The notes: generated by a model from the letters alone, not told the origin. A stretch of DNA of 64,000 bases from Bacteroides reticulotermitis JCM 10512 (GCF_000517545.1 NZ_BAIV01000007.1:1-64000), one strand, 5' to 3'; positions 1-9,780 are shown, counted from the stretch's first letter. Translations and numbers: made by a program.

Positions 1-50
1 CGCTTCCTTGGTCTTATAGAATCAGTCGATTGGCTTGTTTTAGTTAAGCT

Positions 51-248
51 TTGAAGTATTAATAGACTAGGGCTGATGTATTAATAGCCTATCGCTTGGG
101 TATTAATAATCTAGTACTCAAGTAACCTGAACCTAGTACTAAAGTTACTCAAACCTAGTACTAGAGTTACCCCAACCTAGTACTAGAGTTGCCCCAACCA
201 TGTACAAGGTTTACCTCATTCATGTACAAGGTTTAGTAAATACGAGCG
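51..248. repeat. Degenerate tandem array, 22-bp period, 9 units (array A)
   Basis: Cutting the sequence every 22 bases from position 51 puts similar words in register in nine consecutive units. Units 1-3 share GTATTAATA, and units 4-7 share the shape CTnnAGTTACnCnAACCTAGTA. Units 7 and 8 end in CATGTA and units 8 and 9 begin CAAGGTTTA. The period is exact while the bases drift, so the array looks old. The same period and words recur at 18699-18786 and 50261-50414. There is no open reading frame here. Function is unknown. Confidence 0.8.
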
Positions 249-353
249 ATTGAATCAGAATCACCTGCGAAATCTTGTGGTTACTTATCAAAACAGAAAT
301 TCGAGCTTCGTTTGAACTAAAATATGCTTTTAAGCGTGTAAGTGCAAACTAAT

Positions 354-557
354 CATGTCATAATCACTTTTTGCCGTATTTATCTGATAATTAGATTTAT
401 ACAATGCGGGATCTCTTTTGGGATTGATTTCCTGAATGAATTATCTTTTTAGGTGCAAGCCATGCGTATCACTCATTGTGATGAAGCAACCTAAAAAAGA
501 AGACGCAAAATAAGTCGCTGACACATTGGTAGATACACGAAAAAGTGACTGTGACGA
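354..557. repeat. Imperfect inverted-repeat element, copy 1
   Basis: The left end contains GTCATAATCACTTTTTGC and, 46 bp after the element start, TACAATGCG. Both words occur at the same 46-bp offset in the copy at 13900-14389. The right end (about 498-557) has AAGAAGACGC followed by GCTGACACATTGG and GAAAAAGTGAC. It aligns with the right end of the other copy and is an imperfect inverted complement of the left end. This looks like a small non-coding mobile (MITE-like) element or a structured-RNA family. No transposase is seen. Confidence 0.55.
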
Positions 558-834
558 CGAGTCAAGTTATATTCCTTTTACGACACCATAATCCGTGTAA
601 AAGGTTGTGGCAGATTGCTGAAAAACGGCTCCTTTTAGGGAGGCATATTTTTCAGTGTTTGACTTGAAGCATAGGATATGTAACTCGATAAATACATGAA
701 TCGGATGGCAATCTCATTAAAAGTGGCTAGTTGTACTTACTCGAATATTGAAAAATATAGCCTGTTTTAGGTATTTCATGCGGAGTGAGAATTAGTTACC
801 TTCGCTGCTTAGTATTAATAAATAAGCTAGATAC

Positions 835-1323
835 ATGAAACACGTATTCATTTTATTCCTGTTGTTCTGGTCGGTTGCTTCTTGTAGTGATAATAATGAC
901 TCGGTCGATGCTGAATCGAGCAAGTATGCTGTTAATGTTAAAGATGATATTGGCCACTTCAATATCGCGACTGGTGAGCTTGTTCTAAGATCCGGGCAAA
1001 TTGTTTCTGAAAGCCTTTCTTCGATTGAATCCTTTCAGAGTAAGATCGGGTTGTTTTCTACCACAACATTCTATTTAGATGGTAGCTCCGTTTTTGAATC
1101 CATCCCTATGCAACTGCAATATTCAAGTTTGGTACATAATGACTTGGTATTAGTGATCATTGATACTAAATACTATCTACTCGATGGTTATCCCTCGTTG
1201 GAATCACTGGGCGCGAATAAACTTGAATCGGAGAAAGTAAGGAATGAAAACTTCGAGAAAAGAAAAGCGAATTGGACTAAGTTTCTAAATTATCTGCGGG
1301 ATGCCGGAAAGATAGTAGAATAA
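835..1323 (+). CDS. Hypothetical lipoprotein
   Basis: This 162-residue protein begins with a lipoprotein signal: a hydrophobic stretch at residues 4-15, then V-A-S-C with the lipidated Cys at residue 17. An acidic CSDNNDS follows, like the surface-export signal of Bacteroidota lipoproteins. The rest has no motif I recognise. It is rich in Ser, Asp and Leu and ends in a basic, probably helical tail. It is probably a membrane-anchored periplasmic or surface protein. It stands alone: upstream is repeat-rich gene-free DNA, and downstream is a candidate sRNA on the other strand. The gene call rests on the clean signal peptide and ORF length. Confidence 0.6.
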   Translation: MKHVFILFLLFWSVASCSDNNDSVDAESSKYAVNVKDDIGHFNIATGELVLRSGQIVSESLSSIESFQSKIGLFSTTTFYLDGSSVFESIPMQLQYSSLVHNDLVLVIIDTKYYLLDGYPSLESLGANKLESEKVRNENFEKRKANWTKFLNYLRDAGKIVE

Positions 1324-1338
1324 AGGAAACGTATGGGC

Positions 1339-1403
1339 AAAAAAAAAGGAGCAACGCCTTGCTCCAACCTTTGTTAACCTTAAATCTAATACTATGAAAA
1401 ACA
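1339..1403 (-). ncRNA. Candidate small RNA with intrinsic terminator (about 65 nt)
   Basis: On the minus strand a TTTG (1439-1436), a 19-nt spacer and TACATTTG (1416-1409) form a full Bacteroidota sigma-ABfr promoter. About 60 nt later comes a 7-bp stem GGAGCAA/TTGCTCC (1365-1348), followed directly by nine T residues (1347-1339). Promoter and terminator are too close for a protein gene, so a short independent transcript is the simplest reading. The start at about 1403 is inferred from the usual distance to the -7 box. Confidence 0.55.
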
Positions 1404-1408
1404 CATTG

Positions 1409-1439
1409 CAAATGTACGGACTTTTGCGGAACTTGCAAA
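1409..1439 (-). promoter_or_regulatory. Consensus Bacteroidota promoter of the candidate sRNA
   Basis: TTTG at 1439-1436, 19-nt spacing and TACATTTG at 1416-1409, all read on the minus strand. It is the best -33/-7 match I found in the window. Confidence 0.6.
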
Positions 1440-1539
1440 TATTCCAAAGAAAAAAGCATGTTTAATAACACGTTTTAATAAATATGGGCCTGTAATTAAG
1501 AAAAAGACCCTGCTTTTTTAAAACTAGGAAACATAATTT

Positions 1540-4260
1540 GTGAAAATGGAATCGGTGAGTTTCATTGATTCTCTGCCGGAAAACAATTATCTTTGTTCCG
1601 AGAATCGCATTATTTACCTCATTAACAAAGAAAAGGAGAAAGCTGTGAGCCAAGATATCGTACTTACCCCCATGATGAAGCAGTTTCTGGATTTGAAAGC
1701 CAAGCACCCGGATGCCGTGATGCTGTTTCGTTGTGGTGACTTTTACGAGACCTATTCTACGGATGCCATTATCGCATCGGAGATTTTAGGTATTACACTG
1801 ACCAAACGTGCCAATGGGAAAGAGAAGACGGTGGAGATGGCCGGCTTTCCGCATCACGCACTTGATACATATTTGCCGAAACTTGTTCGCGCCGGGAAGC
1901 GCGTAGCTATATGTGACCAATTGGAAGACCCAAAACTAACCAAGAAACTGGTGAAGCGAGGGATTACGGAGTTGGTTACCCCCGGTGTATCTATCAACGA
2001 CAATGTGCTCAATTATAAAGAAAACAACTTCCTGGCTGCCGTACACTTCGGCAAAGGGTCCTGTGGAGTGGCTTTCTTGGACATATCGACCGGTGAGTTT
2101 CTTACCGCTGAAGGTCCTTTCGATTATATAGATAAGCTCTTGAATAACTTCGGGCCCAAAGAGATTCTTTTCGAACGAGGGAAACGTCCGATGTTCGAGG
2201 GGAATTTTGGAAGTAAGTTCTTTACTTTTGAACTGGACGACTGGGTGTTTACCGAATCTACTGCCCGCGAACGTCTGCTGAAGCATTTCGAGACCAAGAA
2301 CCTGAAAGGATTTGGTGTGGAACATCTGAAGAATGGTGTCATCGCTTCCGGTGCTGTACTGCAGTACCTCATTATGACACAGCATACGCAGATTGGACAC
2401 ATCACCTCTCTGGCACGTATTGAAGAAGATAAATATGTTCGCTTGGATAAGTTTACGGTGCGTAGCCTGGAACTTATCGGTAGTATGAACGACGGGGGAA
2501 GCAGCCTGATGAACGTGATCGACCGAACGATCAGTCCGATGGGTGCCCGCTTACTGAAACGCTGGATGGTGTTTCCTTTGAAAGATGAGAAACCGATCAA
2601 CGACCGGCTGAATGTGGTGGAGTATTTCTTCCGCCACCCTGATTTCAAAGAGCTGATTGAGGAGCAACTACATCTGATCGGTGATTTGGAACGTATCATT
2701 TCGAAGGTAGCTGTGGGACGTGTTTCTCCACGAGAAGTCGTTCAGCTGAAAGTGGCTCTGCAAGCAATCGAACCGATCAAGGCGGCTTGTATGGATGCTG
2801 ATAATGCCAGTCTGAACCACATTGGCGAGCAGCTGAATCTTTGTCTTGATATCCGCAACCGGATTGATAAGGAGGTTAAAAATGATCCTCCGTTGTTGAT
2901 TAATAAGGGTGGAGTGATTAAGGACGGTGTAGATGCCGATCTGGATGAGTTGCGACGGATATCATATTCCGGCAAGGACTATTTGCTCCAGATACAACAA
3001 CGTGAAAGTGAAGAGACTGATATCCCGAGTCTGAAAGTGGCCTATAACAATGTGTTCGGTTACTATATCGAGGTGCGCAATATACATAAGGAAAAGGTTC
3101 CGAAAGAATGGATCCGGAAGCAGACATTGGTCAATGCCGAACGTTACATTACCCAGGAATTGAAAGTCTACGAAGAAAAGATTCTAGGTGCCGAAGATAA
3201 AATCATTGCATTGGAAACTCGGTTGTATGCGGAGTTGGTGCAAGCATTGGCGGAATTTATTCCCCAAGTACAGATTAACGCTAACCAGATTGCCCGGTTG
3301 GACTGTTTGTTGTCGTTTGCCAATGTGGCGCGTGATAACAACTACATCCGTCCCATAATCGAAGACAATGATGTGCTCGACATTCGTCAGGGTCGTCACC
3401 CGGTGATTGAGAAACAACTTCCTATCGGTGAGAAGTATATAGCCAATGATGTGATGCTTGACAGTACCACCCAACAAATCATCATCATTACCGGTCCCAA
3501 TATGGCGGGTAAGTCTGCTCTCTTGCGACAGACGGCGTTGATTACGTTGTTGGCTCAGATCGGGTCGTTTGTTCCGGCTGAGAGCGCACACATCGGATTG
3601 GTTGATAAGATCTTTACGCGTGTAGGTGCCAGCGATAATATCTCGGTGGGCGAATCTACTTTCATGGTGGAGATGAATGAGGCGGCGGATATTCTGAATA
3701 ACATCTCCTCACGCAGCTTGGTGCTGTTTGATGAATTGGGACGCGGTACATCCACATACGATGGTATTTCCATTGCATGGGCCATTGTGGAGCATATTCA
3801 CGAACATCCCAAGGCCCGGGCACGCACCTTATTCGCAACTCACTACCATGAACTGAATGAGATGGAGAAATCGTTCAAGCGAATCAAGAATTACAATGTT
3901 TCGGTGAAAGAGATAGACAATAAAATCATCTTCCTCCGCAAGTTGGAGCGTGGTGGTAGCGAACACTCGTTTGGTATTCATGTGGCGAAGATGGCAGGTA
4001 TGCCGAAGAGCATTGTGAAGCGTTCCAACGCAATTCTCAAACAGTTGGAAACTGACAATCGGCAGCAGGGAATTTCCGGTAAGCCATTGGCGGAGGTGAG
4101 CGAAAACCGAAGTGGTATGCAGCTCAGTTTCTTCCAGTTGGATGATCCGATACTCTGCCAGATACGGGATGAGATTCTGAATTTGGATGTGAACAACCTC
4201 ACTCCAATCGAAGCGTTGAATAAATTGAGTGACATAAAGAAAATCGTAAGAGGGAAATAA
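1540..4260 (+). CDS. mutS: DNA mismatch repair protein MutS
   Basis: MutS binds base mismatches and small loops and uses ATP to recruit MutL. The mismatch-probing F-Y-E motif lies at residues 68-70 (GDFYETY). Connector, lever and clamp domains follow. The ATPase domain has the P-loop [11 protein letters not shown] near residue 653 and GRGTSTYDG near 735, and a C-terminal helical dimer region ends the protein. At 906 residues from the GTG at 1540 it is slightly longer than the family. Homology begins near [11 protein letters not shown], so the GTG at 1645, preceded by AAGGAG, is a credible alternative start. The 3' end runs into an intrinsic terminator. The reading frame is intact. Confidence 0.97.
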   Translation: MKMESVSFIDSLPENNYLCSENRIIYLINKEKEKAVSQDIVLTPMMKQFLDLKAKHPDAVMLFRCGDFYETYSTDAIIASEILGITLTKRANGKEKTVEMAGFPHHALDTYLPKLVRAGKRVAICDQLEDPKLTKKLVKRGITELVTPGVSINDNVLNYKENNFLAAVHFGKGSCGVAFLDISTGEFLTAEGPFDYIDKLLNNFGPKEILFERGKRPMFEGNFGSKFFTFELDDWVFTESTARERLLKHFETKNLKGFGVEHLKNGVIASGAVLQYLIMTQHTQIGHITSLARIEEDKYVRLDKFTVRSLELIGSMNDGGSSLMNVIDRTISPMGARLLKRWMVFPLKDEKPINDRLNVVEYFFRHPDFKELIEEQLHLIGDLERIISKVAVGRVSPREVVQLKVALQAIEPIKAACMDADNASLNHIGEQLNLCLDIRNRIDKEVKNDPPLLINKGGVIKDGVDADLDELRRISYSGKDYLLQIQQRESEETDIPSLKVAYNNVFGYYIEVRNIHKEKVPKEWIRKQTLVNAERYITQELKVYEEKILGAEDKIIALETRLYAELVQALAEFIPQVQINANQIARLDCLLSFANVARDNNYIRPIIEDNDVLDIRQGRHPVIEKQLPIGEKYIANDVMLDSTTQQIIIITGPNMAGKSALLRQTALITLLAQIGSFVPAESAHIGLVDKIFTRVGASDNISVGESTFMVEMNEAADILNNISSRSLVLFDELGRGTSTYDGISIAWAIVEHIHEHPKARARTLFATHYHELNEMEKSFKRIKNYNVSVKEIDNKIIFLRKLERGGSEHSFGIHVAKMAGMPKSIVKRSNAILKQLETDNRQQGISGKPLAEVSENRSGMQLSFFQLDDPILCQIRDEILNLDVNNLTPIEALNKLSDIKKIVRGK

Positions 4261-4284
4261 CCTCTATCTCCCTCTTACGATTTT
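4240..4284 (+). terminator. Hairpin terminator overlapping the end of mutS
   Basis: AAAATCGTAAGAGGGA (4240-4255) and TCCCTCTTACGATTTT (4269-4284) form a perfect 16-bp stem with a 13-nt loop. The left arm includes the last codons of mutS. Its A- and T-rich ends could also stop transcription arriving from the minus strand. Confidence 0.8.
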
Positions 4285-4385
4285 GTAGCCCCGATGCAAT
4301 CGGGAGCTTTATATTTTGGGTGTATAGAAAGAGTTTCCTGTTGGCTTCCAAGTTCCTTGTTCGCCGTAGGATTCTTTCTGTCTTT

Positions 4386-5232
4386 TTATTTCTTCTCCAT
4401 CCTCTTCTTTCGTTCATAGAAAAACATGAAGTAGAATCCGATGAGGATAAACGGAACGCTCAGCCATTGTCCCATGTTGAACATCATGCCGTCTTCAAAT
4501 GATTCCTGATTCTCTTTCACAAATTCGATGAAGAAACGGAAAGTGAAGATATAGCTCAAGCAAAGTCCGAAGAAGAATCCGCGGTGCAACTTCTTGCCAT
4601 AATTCTTATAAAGATAGAGCATGATGAAGAATAGGAGAAGATAAGCGATTGCTTCGTAGAGTTGTCCCGGATGGCGTGGCAGCATATCGATCCGTTCGAA
4701 AACGAATGCCCAAGGTGCATCGGTTGGTTTGCCGATAATCTCAGAGTTCATCAGGTTAGCCAGCCGAATGAAGCAGGCGGTGATTGGAGTAGCTACGGCA
4801 ATCATGTCCAACACATTCATGTAGTGAAGTTTCGTCTTCCGGCAGTAGAGCCAGAGCGCAATGATTAACCCAATGTTCCTCCATGACTGGCAAGCCCTTC
4901 GTAGCCGGTGAACTTCCATCCTCCGTTAGCCAGGAACTTGATGGGGAGTATCATCTCAGCCATCCTTTGCCGCTTGTCAGGTAATAGTCGGGGTTGTAGA
5001 AGAAGCAGTGTCCCAGCCGGGCACCGATCAGAATACCAAAGAAACAGTAGAAGAACAGAGGATCGAACAGTTTTTCATCTATCTTCTTGTCCCGGTACTG
5101 ATAGTGTACAACAAGGTAAGCCAGAAAGATACCGACTGCCCACAGCAAGCCGTAGTAACGGATAGAGACGCCGAAGAATTTGAATAGTTCGGGGTCCGGA
5201 TTCCAGTGGATGGATAATAGCATCGTATTCAT
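4386..5232 (-). CDS. lgt: Prolipoprotein diacylglyceryl transferase (two frameshifts)
   Basis: Lgt transfers diacylglycerol from phosphatidylglycerol to the lipobox Cys of prolipoproteins in the inner membrane. The N-terminal part (from 5232) has the typical W-N-P-D-P start, membrane helices and [16 protein letters not shown], including the family's G-A-R-x-G-H. The C-terminal part has [21 protein letters not shown] and several membrane helices. The middle piece ([15 protein letters not shown], then [13 protein letters not shown]) lies in a third frame. One base appears to be missing near 4960 and another near 4869, both in short G or T runs. The repaired protein has normal length. It lies 16 bp downstream of the reductase gene and may be co-transcribed with it. 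Confidence 0.93.
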
Positions 5233-5248
5233 TCTATAATGGATTAAG

Positions 5249-6229
5249 TTAATGATCTGTTTGGGTAAATTTCTCCGCTACCATTCGGTAGGTCGGAACA
5301 TCGACAGCTTGCTCTTCGGCAGCGGTAATTAGATCGAAAAGCAAACCTTGTATCTCCGATTCGTGCCCGTTTGCTAAGTCTTTCTGCATGGAGGCTGTAC
5401 TTTCGGGAGCGAGTTTGTCGATTATCTTTAAGTTGTAGGTAACGGGGTCTTCCGGAAATTCGACTCCTAGCTTCTTGCCTAGAGCCGCACTTTCCTGTGA
5501 GAGCCCGATAAATGTATTGCGTATTTCGCCAGGTTTCTGTAACTCGCCCATGGGGACGTTATAGTAAGCTCCGGTTACTGCCATGGCAGAGATGAACGAC
5601 CATTTGATGAAGGTGTCGCGGTTGATATCTGAAGATAAATCGGCTTTAATACCCGACTCCTGTAAGTCGTGTTGGATGGCTTCCAATAAGCCGGGTTTAA
5701 CGACTGTGGCTTGGTGTGCTCCGTACACGATTCGGAATATTTTTCCCATCTGGCTGATCTCTCCTATACCGGATACAAAGCCTACGATGTAGATGCAACC
5801 GTCGAGTACCGTTACTTCCGGAACCAGTCGCTGAATTCGCGGACCTGTTCCATACACATTTAAAATCGGTATGACTACCGTGTCTTTGTGTGACGCTCTT
5901 TGAATCAGTTCAGTGATAGAGCCGACAGAGTAACCTTTTACACAGACGAAGATAACATCAGCCTTTCCTTCAAACTCCTCGGCCGTAGTAGCCGGAATAG
6001 GAAGTACGTGCTCACCTTTTAAGTCCGACTTCAACTTCAAACCGTTTTGCCGGATGGCTTGCAGGTGCGCTCCGCGGGCGATGCAAGTTACCTTCTTGCC
6101 GGCTAGCGACAAGAAGCTTGCGATAGAGCCGCCCACGCCACCTGTTCCTATAATGAGGTAGTGCTTTCTCCCGGTGTGGGGAGTCGCGTGATTGTCCGAT
6201 ATATGAGTAAATGTATGGTCGTCTTTCAT
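5249..6229 (-). CDS. Ketopantoate reductase family protein (2-dehydropantoate 2-reductase-like)
   Basis: The protein has an N-terminal Rossmann nucleotide-binding loop, [15 protein letters not shown] (residues 26-40), and a C-terminal ApbA/PanE helical domain. Family PanE enzymes reduce ketopantoate to pantoate with NADPH for coenzyme A synthesis. A candidate catalytic Lys lies in DTFIKWSF, and the substrate-site segment is [20 protein letters not shown]. Length (326) is normal, with about 20 extra residues before the Rossmann fold. Bacteroides genomes carry several paralogues of this family, so the exact substrate is not certain. It sits between ychF and lgt on the same strand. Confidence 0.8.
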   Translation of the reverse strand: MKDDHTFTHISDNHATPHTGRKHYLIIGTGGVGGSIASFLSLAGKKVTCIARGAHLQAIRQNGLKLKSDLKGEHVLPIPATTAEEFEGKADVIFVCVKGYSVGSITELIQRASHKDTVVIPILNVYGTGPRIQRLVPEVTVLDGCIYIVGFVSGIGEISQMGKIFRIVYGAHQATVVKPGLLEAIQHDLQESGIKADLSSDINRDTFIKWSFISAMAVTGAYYNVPMGELQKPGEIRNTFIGLSQESAALGKKLGVEFPEDPVTYNLKIIDKLAPESTASMQKDLANGHESEIQGLLFDLITAAEEQAVDVPTYRMVAEKFTQTDH

Positions 6230-6303
6230 AACTCCATTCTATTTATTCTTTCGTTTATGAGGCTGCCTACCCCTGTTGTATCTACCTGCCGGCAGAAAGA
6301 GGT

Positions 6304-7406
6304 TTAGACATTGAAACGGAAGTGCATAATGTCACCGTCTTGTACGATGTATTCTTTGCCTTCCACGCCCATTTTGCCGGCTTCTTTGACAGCCGCTTCC
6401 GAACCGTAATGGATAAAGTCTGCGAACTTGATAACTTCCGCCCGAATAAATCCTTTCTCAAAGTCTGTGTGGATTACTCCGGCACATTGTGGAGCTTTCC
6501 ATCCCTTTTCGTATGTCCAGGCACGCACCTCTTGTACGCCGGCTGTGAAATAGGTTTCGAGGTTCAGCAGTTTGTAAGCTGATTTGATAAGACGTGCTAC
6601 TCCGGATTCTTCCAAACCTACTTCGGCAAGGAACATCTGGCGATCTTCATACGTTTCCAACTCGGCAATATCTGCTTCCGTTTTGGCGGCAACAATCAAG
6701 ATCTCGGCATCTTCGTCTTTTACGGCTTCGCGCACGCTTTCTACGTATTTATTTCCGTTCACCGCACTGGCTTCGTCCACATTGCAAACATACAATACCG
6801 GTTTGCTGGTCAGCAGGAAAAGTTCATGAGCGATCTTTTGTTCGTCTTTCGTGTCGAAGGATACGGTACGTGCCGACTTACCTTGTTCCAAAGCAGCTTT
6901 GTATTGAACGAGGATGTCGTACGTTAGTTTAGCGGTTTTGTCACCACCGGTCTGTGCCTGCTTCTGTACTTTCTGAATCCGGCTTTCGATGGTTTCCAAG
7001 TCTTTCAACTGTAGTTCGTAATCGATAATCTCTTTATCACGAACGGGGTTTACGTTTCCGTCTACGTGTGTCACGTTCTCATCGTCAAAGCAACGAAGTA
7101 CGTGAAGGATGGCATCAGTCTCACGGATATTGGCAAGAAATTTGTTCCCTAATCCCTCTCCTTTACTGGCACCTTTCACCAACCGGCAATATCTACAATC
7201 TCTACGGTAGTAGGAAGTATGCGTTGGGGGTGTACCAATTCGGCTAATGCGTTGAGTCGTTCATCGGGAACGGTAATCACGCCGACGTTTGGTTCAATAG
7301 TACAAAAGGGGAAGTTTGCTGCTTGCGCTTTCGCGTTCGACAGACAGTTGAAAAGAGTGGACTTACCTACGTTCGGCAGTCCTACAATACCACATTGCAA
7401 TGCCAT
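6304..7406 (-). CDS. ychF: Ribosome-associated ATPase YchF (one frameshift)
   Basis: YchF is a conserved Obg-like P-loop protein that prefers ATP and binds ribosomes. The N-terminal piece carries [15 protein letters not shown] (P-loop) and [12 protein letters not shown]. The frame breaks just after VDIAG near position 7182. The rest resumes at [16 protein letters not shown], followed by a coiled-coil insert, a second G-domain half and the C-terminal TGS domain ([16 protein letters not shown]). A missing T in GGTTTGG restores a protein of about 367 residues, the usual length. A TATCTTTG box lies upstream at 7454-7447. Confidence 0.95.
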
Positions 7407-7446
7407 AATCTTATTAGTATATTTCTAATTATCTTGTTTAGGTGGG

Positions 7447-7454
7447 CAAAGATA
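7447..7454 (-). promoter_or_regulatory. -7 box upstream of ychF
   Basis: TATCTTTG reads on the minus strand 41 bp before the ychF start codon. The -33 element is weak. Confidence 0.5.
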
Positions 7455-7602
7455 ATCATTTTTTGTACGAATGAAGTTAAGTTCAGGCACTTTCTATTGG
7501 AGGCCGTGTTTCTTTCCCTTTCGAGGGCTGTCTTCTTGTAGGCGTGAAGAGCCTCTTTCGGGTTCCGCTGACCCATGCTGTGCTCTTGTTGTATGTTGTA
7601 TA

Positions 7603-7640
7603 AAAAAGAATGAGTGCACCGATTGCTCGATGCACCCATC
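7603..7640 (-). terminator. Intrinsic terminator of the small secreted-protein gene (copy 1)
   Basis: On the minus strand GTGCATCGAGCAATCGGTGCAC folds with GTGCA/TGCAC and CGA/TCG pairs. A T-rich tract (ATTCTTTTTTAT) follows. The same hairpin recurs in the second copy. Confidence 0.7.
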
Positions 7641-7690
7641 ATTCACCTAAAAATTACCACATGAATATTACTCGATCTTTTAAATCCCGG

Positions 7691-7903
7691 TTATTTTTTA
7701 GGAGCTTTCTTTTCTACTTTAGCAACTGGAGTTGCAGTTTCAGCCTTCTTAGCGGATTCTTTCTTGCACTCTTTCTTAGCTTTCTTAGCTGTTGCAGTCT
7801 GTTCTGTCTTTACTTCTTTCTTAACAGGAACTTGTGCATAAACACTTGCGGTACCCAAACACATGGCAGTAACGAGAGCTGCGCTCAATACTAACTTTTT
7901 CAT
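7691..7903 (-). CDS. Small lysine-rich secreted protein (copy 1)
   Basis: This 70-residue protein has a Sec signal peptide (MKKLVLSAALVTAMCLGTASVYA, cut after residue 23). The mature region consists almost entirely of Lys, Ala, Thr, Glu and Val with KKEVKTE and AKKAKKECKKE runs. It is predicted to be disordered and strongly basic, and it carries one Cys. It is a paralogue of the protein at 14684-14905. Function is unknown; similar small basic periplasmic proteins are common in Bacteroides. It has its own promoter and terminator. Confidence 0.75.
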   Translation of the reverse strand: MKKLVLSAALVTAMCLGTASVYAQVPVKKEVKTEQTATAKKAKKECKKESAKKAETATPVAKVEKKAPKK

Positions 7904-7966
7904 ACTGTTTTAAATTTAATAGAATTATTACGTTTTGGTTGTATCCGTTATCTCTTTCGGACGTGA

Positions 7967-7974
7967 CAAAGATA
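7967..7974 (-). promoter_or_regulatory. -7 box of the small secreted-protein gene (copy 1)
   Basis: TATCTTTG on the minus strand, about 64 bp before the start codon. It is conserved in the second copy at 14974-14967. Confidence 0.6.
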
Positions 7975-8092
7975 CGGCGGTTCTATTCCCGTTAGAGTTA
8001 GAATTCCCTTATAAAAAAGTTAGAAAATCATTAGATTATCAAACGTTCAACGTGGGCGATAAACCGGGTTGCCGCTGGTTGGTTCTTGCGGG

Positions 8093-8440
8093 TTATAGTA
8101 CCTTTATCTTTCCCCGCTGGAGGTTGTCCACCAATGTTCTGAAAATGTGGTGAAGCGGGTAACTTACTTCAAACGACTTCAGTCCACGTGCGTAAAGTTG
8201 TCGGGAAGATCGCATACCTATTTTGAGGACGAAGACAGCAACGCAGTCATTGAGTAACTCTATCACTGCATCCATGTTTTCTTCATTGTGGACATGCTCT
8301 TTTTCGGGAAGCACAACGGGACGGTCGTCAATGAAATCAACACCATCTTTTGTTATCTCATATATAAGGAAAGATGCCGCCTGCGCGAAATGTAGATCTA
8401 CATTTTCGCCATTGCTGCTTGCAATTGCTATTCTATACAT
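8093..8440 (-). CDS. NifX-like dinitrogenase iron-molybdenum cofactor-binding protein
   Basis: The 115-residue protein is a single DiNase_FeMo-co domain (NifX/NafY/NifB-tail family): MYRIAIASSNGENVDLHFAQAASF, then LYEIT-type strands and a final ARGLKSFEV segment. Family members bind NifB-derived iron-sulfur cofactor precursors and carry them to the enzyme. It is the last gene of the nitrogenase-like operon, 36 bp after nifB, so a role in cofactor storage or delivery to the D/K-like pair is the natural inference. No clear terminator follows it. Confidence 0.85.
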   Translation of the reverse strand: MYRIAIASSNGENVDLHFAQAASFLIYEITKDGVDFIDDRPVVLPEKEHVHNEENMDAVIELLNDCVAVFVLKIGMRSSRQLYARGLKSFEVSYPLHHIFRTLVDNLQRGKIKVL

Positions 8441-8476
8441 ACTTTTATTTTTTGGAGTTTCAGCTTTTACCCGGCA

Positions 8477-9751
8477 TCAGCAACCGTTACCGGAATCGCA
8501 ATAACCAACCATTCGCAAAGCTTCTCTGGGGATGACTTTGTTTTTAAAGACTGAATTTACGATTTCGCTGACGTTGCCTTCTACGGCTTCTACCAGAAAA
8601 CCATTCTCTGTGAGCGACCTCAACGGTTTACCTCCTACACGGCTGGTAAGCAGGAGAAAGCAATCGGATAGGAGATTCGCCAGTTCGTTCCAGCGGTCGG
8701 GAGCGTTGCGTATCACGGATATATCCCGTTTCTCGATGAGTCGAGGTTTCTCTTCCTGCCACGCATAGATGGCAAGGTACGAGGCTCTACCCAAATGCGT
8801 ATCGACCGATATGCCGTTCGAAGTACTCACAGCAATGTAACGTCCTTGCTTAAACTGAATCTCTTGTGGATTCTCTCTCCTTGAATCCGGGTTGTTGATG
8901 TCTTCTCCCAACAGTCCGGCTGCATCCGCTCTGCATCGCGCACAATGTTTCATCTGCTTGATGTGAATAGAGGTCTTTGCCCGAACCATGCGCATATCGG
9001 ATGCCGAAGGCTCGTATAACTCTTCGAACGGAGTACCTTTGACCGGAATCAGTGCGATGCAGTTTTGAATATCGGCTCCGAGTGCAGCTACATATTTGGC
9101 TATTGCGGGTACGTGATGCTCGTTCACACGGGGAATGACCACAGTGTTTACTTTTACAACAATGCCATATCGCTTCAACTCGCGGATAGCCTCCGTCTGG
9201 CGTTGTAGCAATAATTGCGCTCCTTCTATTCCATTGTAGGCCTTTTTCTGAAAGACGATCCATTCATAAATAGAAGCTCCGATTTCGGGATCAACGGCAT
9301 TAACGGTTATCGTAACATGCGAGACATTTAGCTTGGCCAGGCGGGGAATATAATCGAATATATTTAGCCCGTTGGATGAAACACATAACAGTTTCTCCGG
9401 ATATTGGGCGTGCACCCGTTCGAGTGTTGCCATGGTTTCCTCGGGATTGGCAAAAGGATCACCGGGTCCGGCAATGCCGACAACCGCCAGGTTATCAGTC
9501 AGCTCCTCGATCTTAGCCAAATGCACCAATGCTTCTTCCGGCTTTAGCACACAGGTAGTCACTCCGGGCCTACTCTCGTTGGTACAATCGAATTTGCGGT
9601 TGCAAAAGTTACATTGTACATTGCACTTCGGAGCAACTGCCAGATGGATTCGGCCGTAACGATGCTTGGATTCTTCGTTGAAACACGGGTGTTTGCTGAA
9701 GTCGGAAGAACCTATCGTCTGCATTTTCTGAACTGTTGTTTCTTTTTCCAT
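8477..9751 (-). CDS. nifB: Nitrogenase cofactor biosynthesis radical SAM protein NifB
   Basis: NifB uses S-adenosylmethionine to fuse two [4Fe-4S] clusters around a carbide, giving NifB-co. The radical SAM motif CNVQCNFC has Cys43, Cys47 and Cys50. It is preceded by the NifB-specific HPCFNEE (Cys23) and followed by NRKFDCTNESRPGV, which marks true NifB rather than a generic radical SAM enzyme. KHCARCRADAAGLLGED closes the core. Residues of about 300-400 form a C-terminal NifX-like domain. It lies third from last in the operon, 29 bp after the K/N-like gene. Its presence implies a NifB-co-derived cluster, unlike BchNB or CfbCD systems. Confidence 0.95.
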   Translation of the reverse strand: MEKETTVQKMQTIGSSDFSKHPCFNEESKHRYGRIHLAVAPKCNVQCNFCNRKFDCTNESRPGVTTCVLKPEEALVHLAKIEELTDNLAVVGIAGPGDPFANPEETMATLERVHAQYPEKLLCVSSNGLNIFDYIPRLAKLNVSHVTITVNAVDPEIGASIYEWIVFQKKAYNGIEGAQLLLQRQTEAIRELKRYGIVVKVNTVVIPRVNEHHVPAIAKYVAALGADIQNCIALIPVKGTPFEELYEPSASDMRMVRAKTSIHIKQMKHCARCRADAAGLLGEDINNPDSRRENPQEIQFKQGRYIAVSTSNGISVDTHLGRASYLAIYAWQEEKPRLIEKRDISVIRNAPDRWNELANLLSDCFLLLTSRVGGKPLRSLTENGFLVEAVEGNVSEIVNSVFKNKVIPREALRMVGYCDSGNGC

Positions 9752-9780
9752 ACCGACAGTTTGATGATGGCAAAGAGAGC

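Larger units (their letters stand above)
1..834. other. Gene-free region at the window start
   Basis: No open reading frame of convincing coding character was found on either strand. The region contains the 22-bp array (51-248), the inverted-repeat element (354-557), and two hairpin-capable stretches. One is near 577-606 (TTTTACGACAC with GTGTAAAA). The other is near 616-658 (CTGAAAAA with TTTTTCAG), which encloses CTCCTTTTAGGGAG. Nothing else is recognised. Confidence 0.6.
7599..8033. repeat. About 430-bp direct repeat, left copy
   Basis: This segment aligns with 14575-15033 along its whole length: terminator hairpin, small secreted-protein gene, leader, -7 box and a promoter-distal block ending in GTTAGAAAATCATTAGA. 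Coding similarity is near identity, and the flanks are similar with small indels. The two copies lie in the same orientation either side of the nitrogenase-like operon. Confidence 0.85.

Noticed and set aside
51..248. CRISPR-like look of the 22-bp array
   Set aside because: Units are contiguous and drift throughout, with no constant repeat and unique spacers, and there are no cas genes nearby.
1277..1471. 64-residue ORF on the minus strand
   Set aside because: It overlaps the candidate sRNA and its terminator, has no sound start signal and shows no coding character.
1540..1645. The first 35 residues of the long MutS form as real protein
   Set aside because: Not fully rejected, but conservation begins later and a GTG with AAGGAG stands at 1645, so the extension is doubtful.
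7382..7642. 86-residue minus-strand ORF containing GQRNPKEALHAYKK
   Set aside because: It runs across the ychF promoter and into a terminator. It may be a remnant, but nothing supports a gene.
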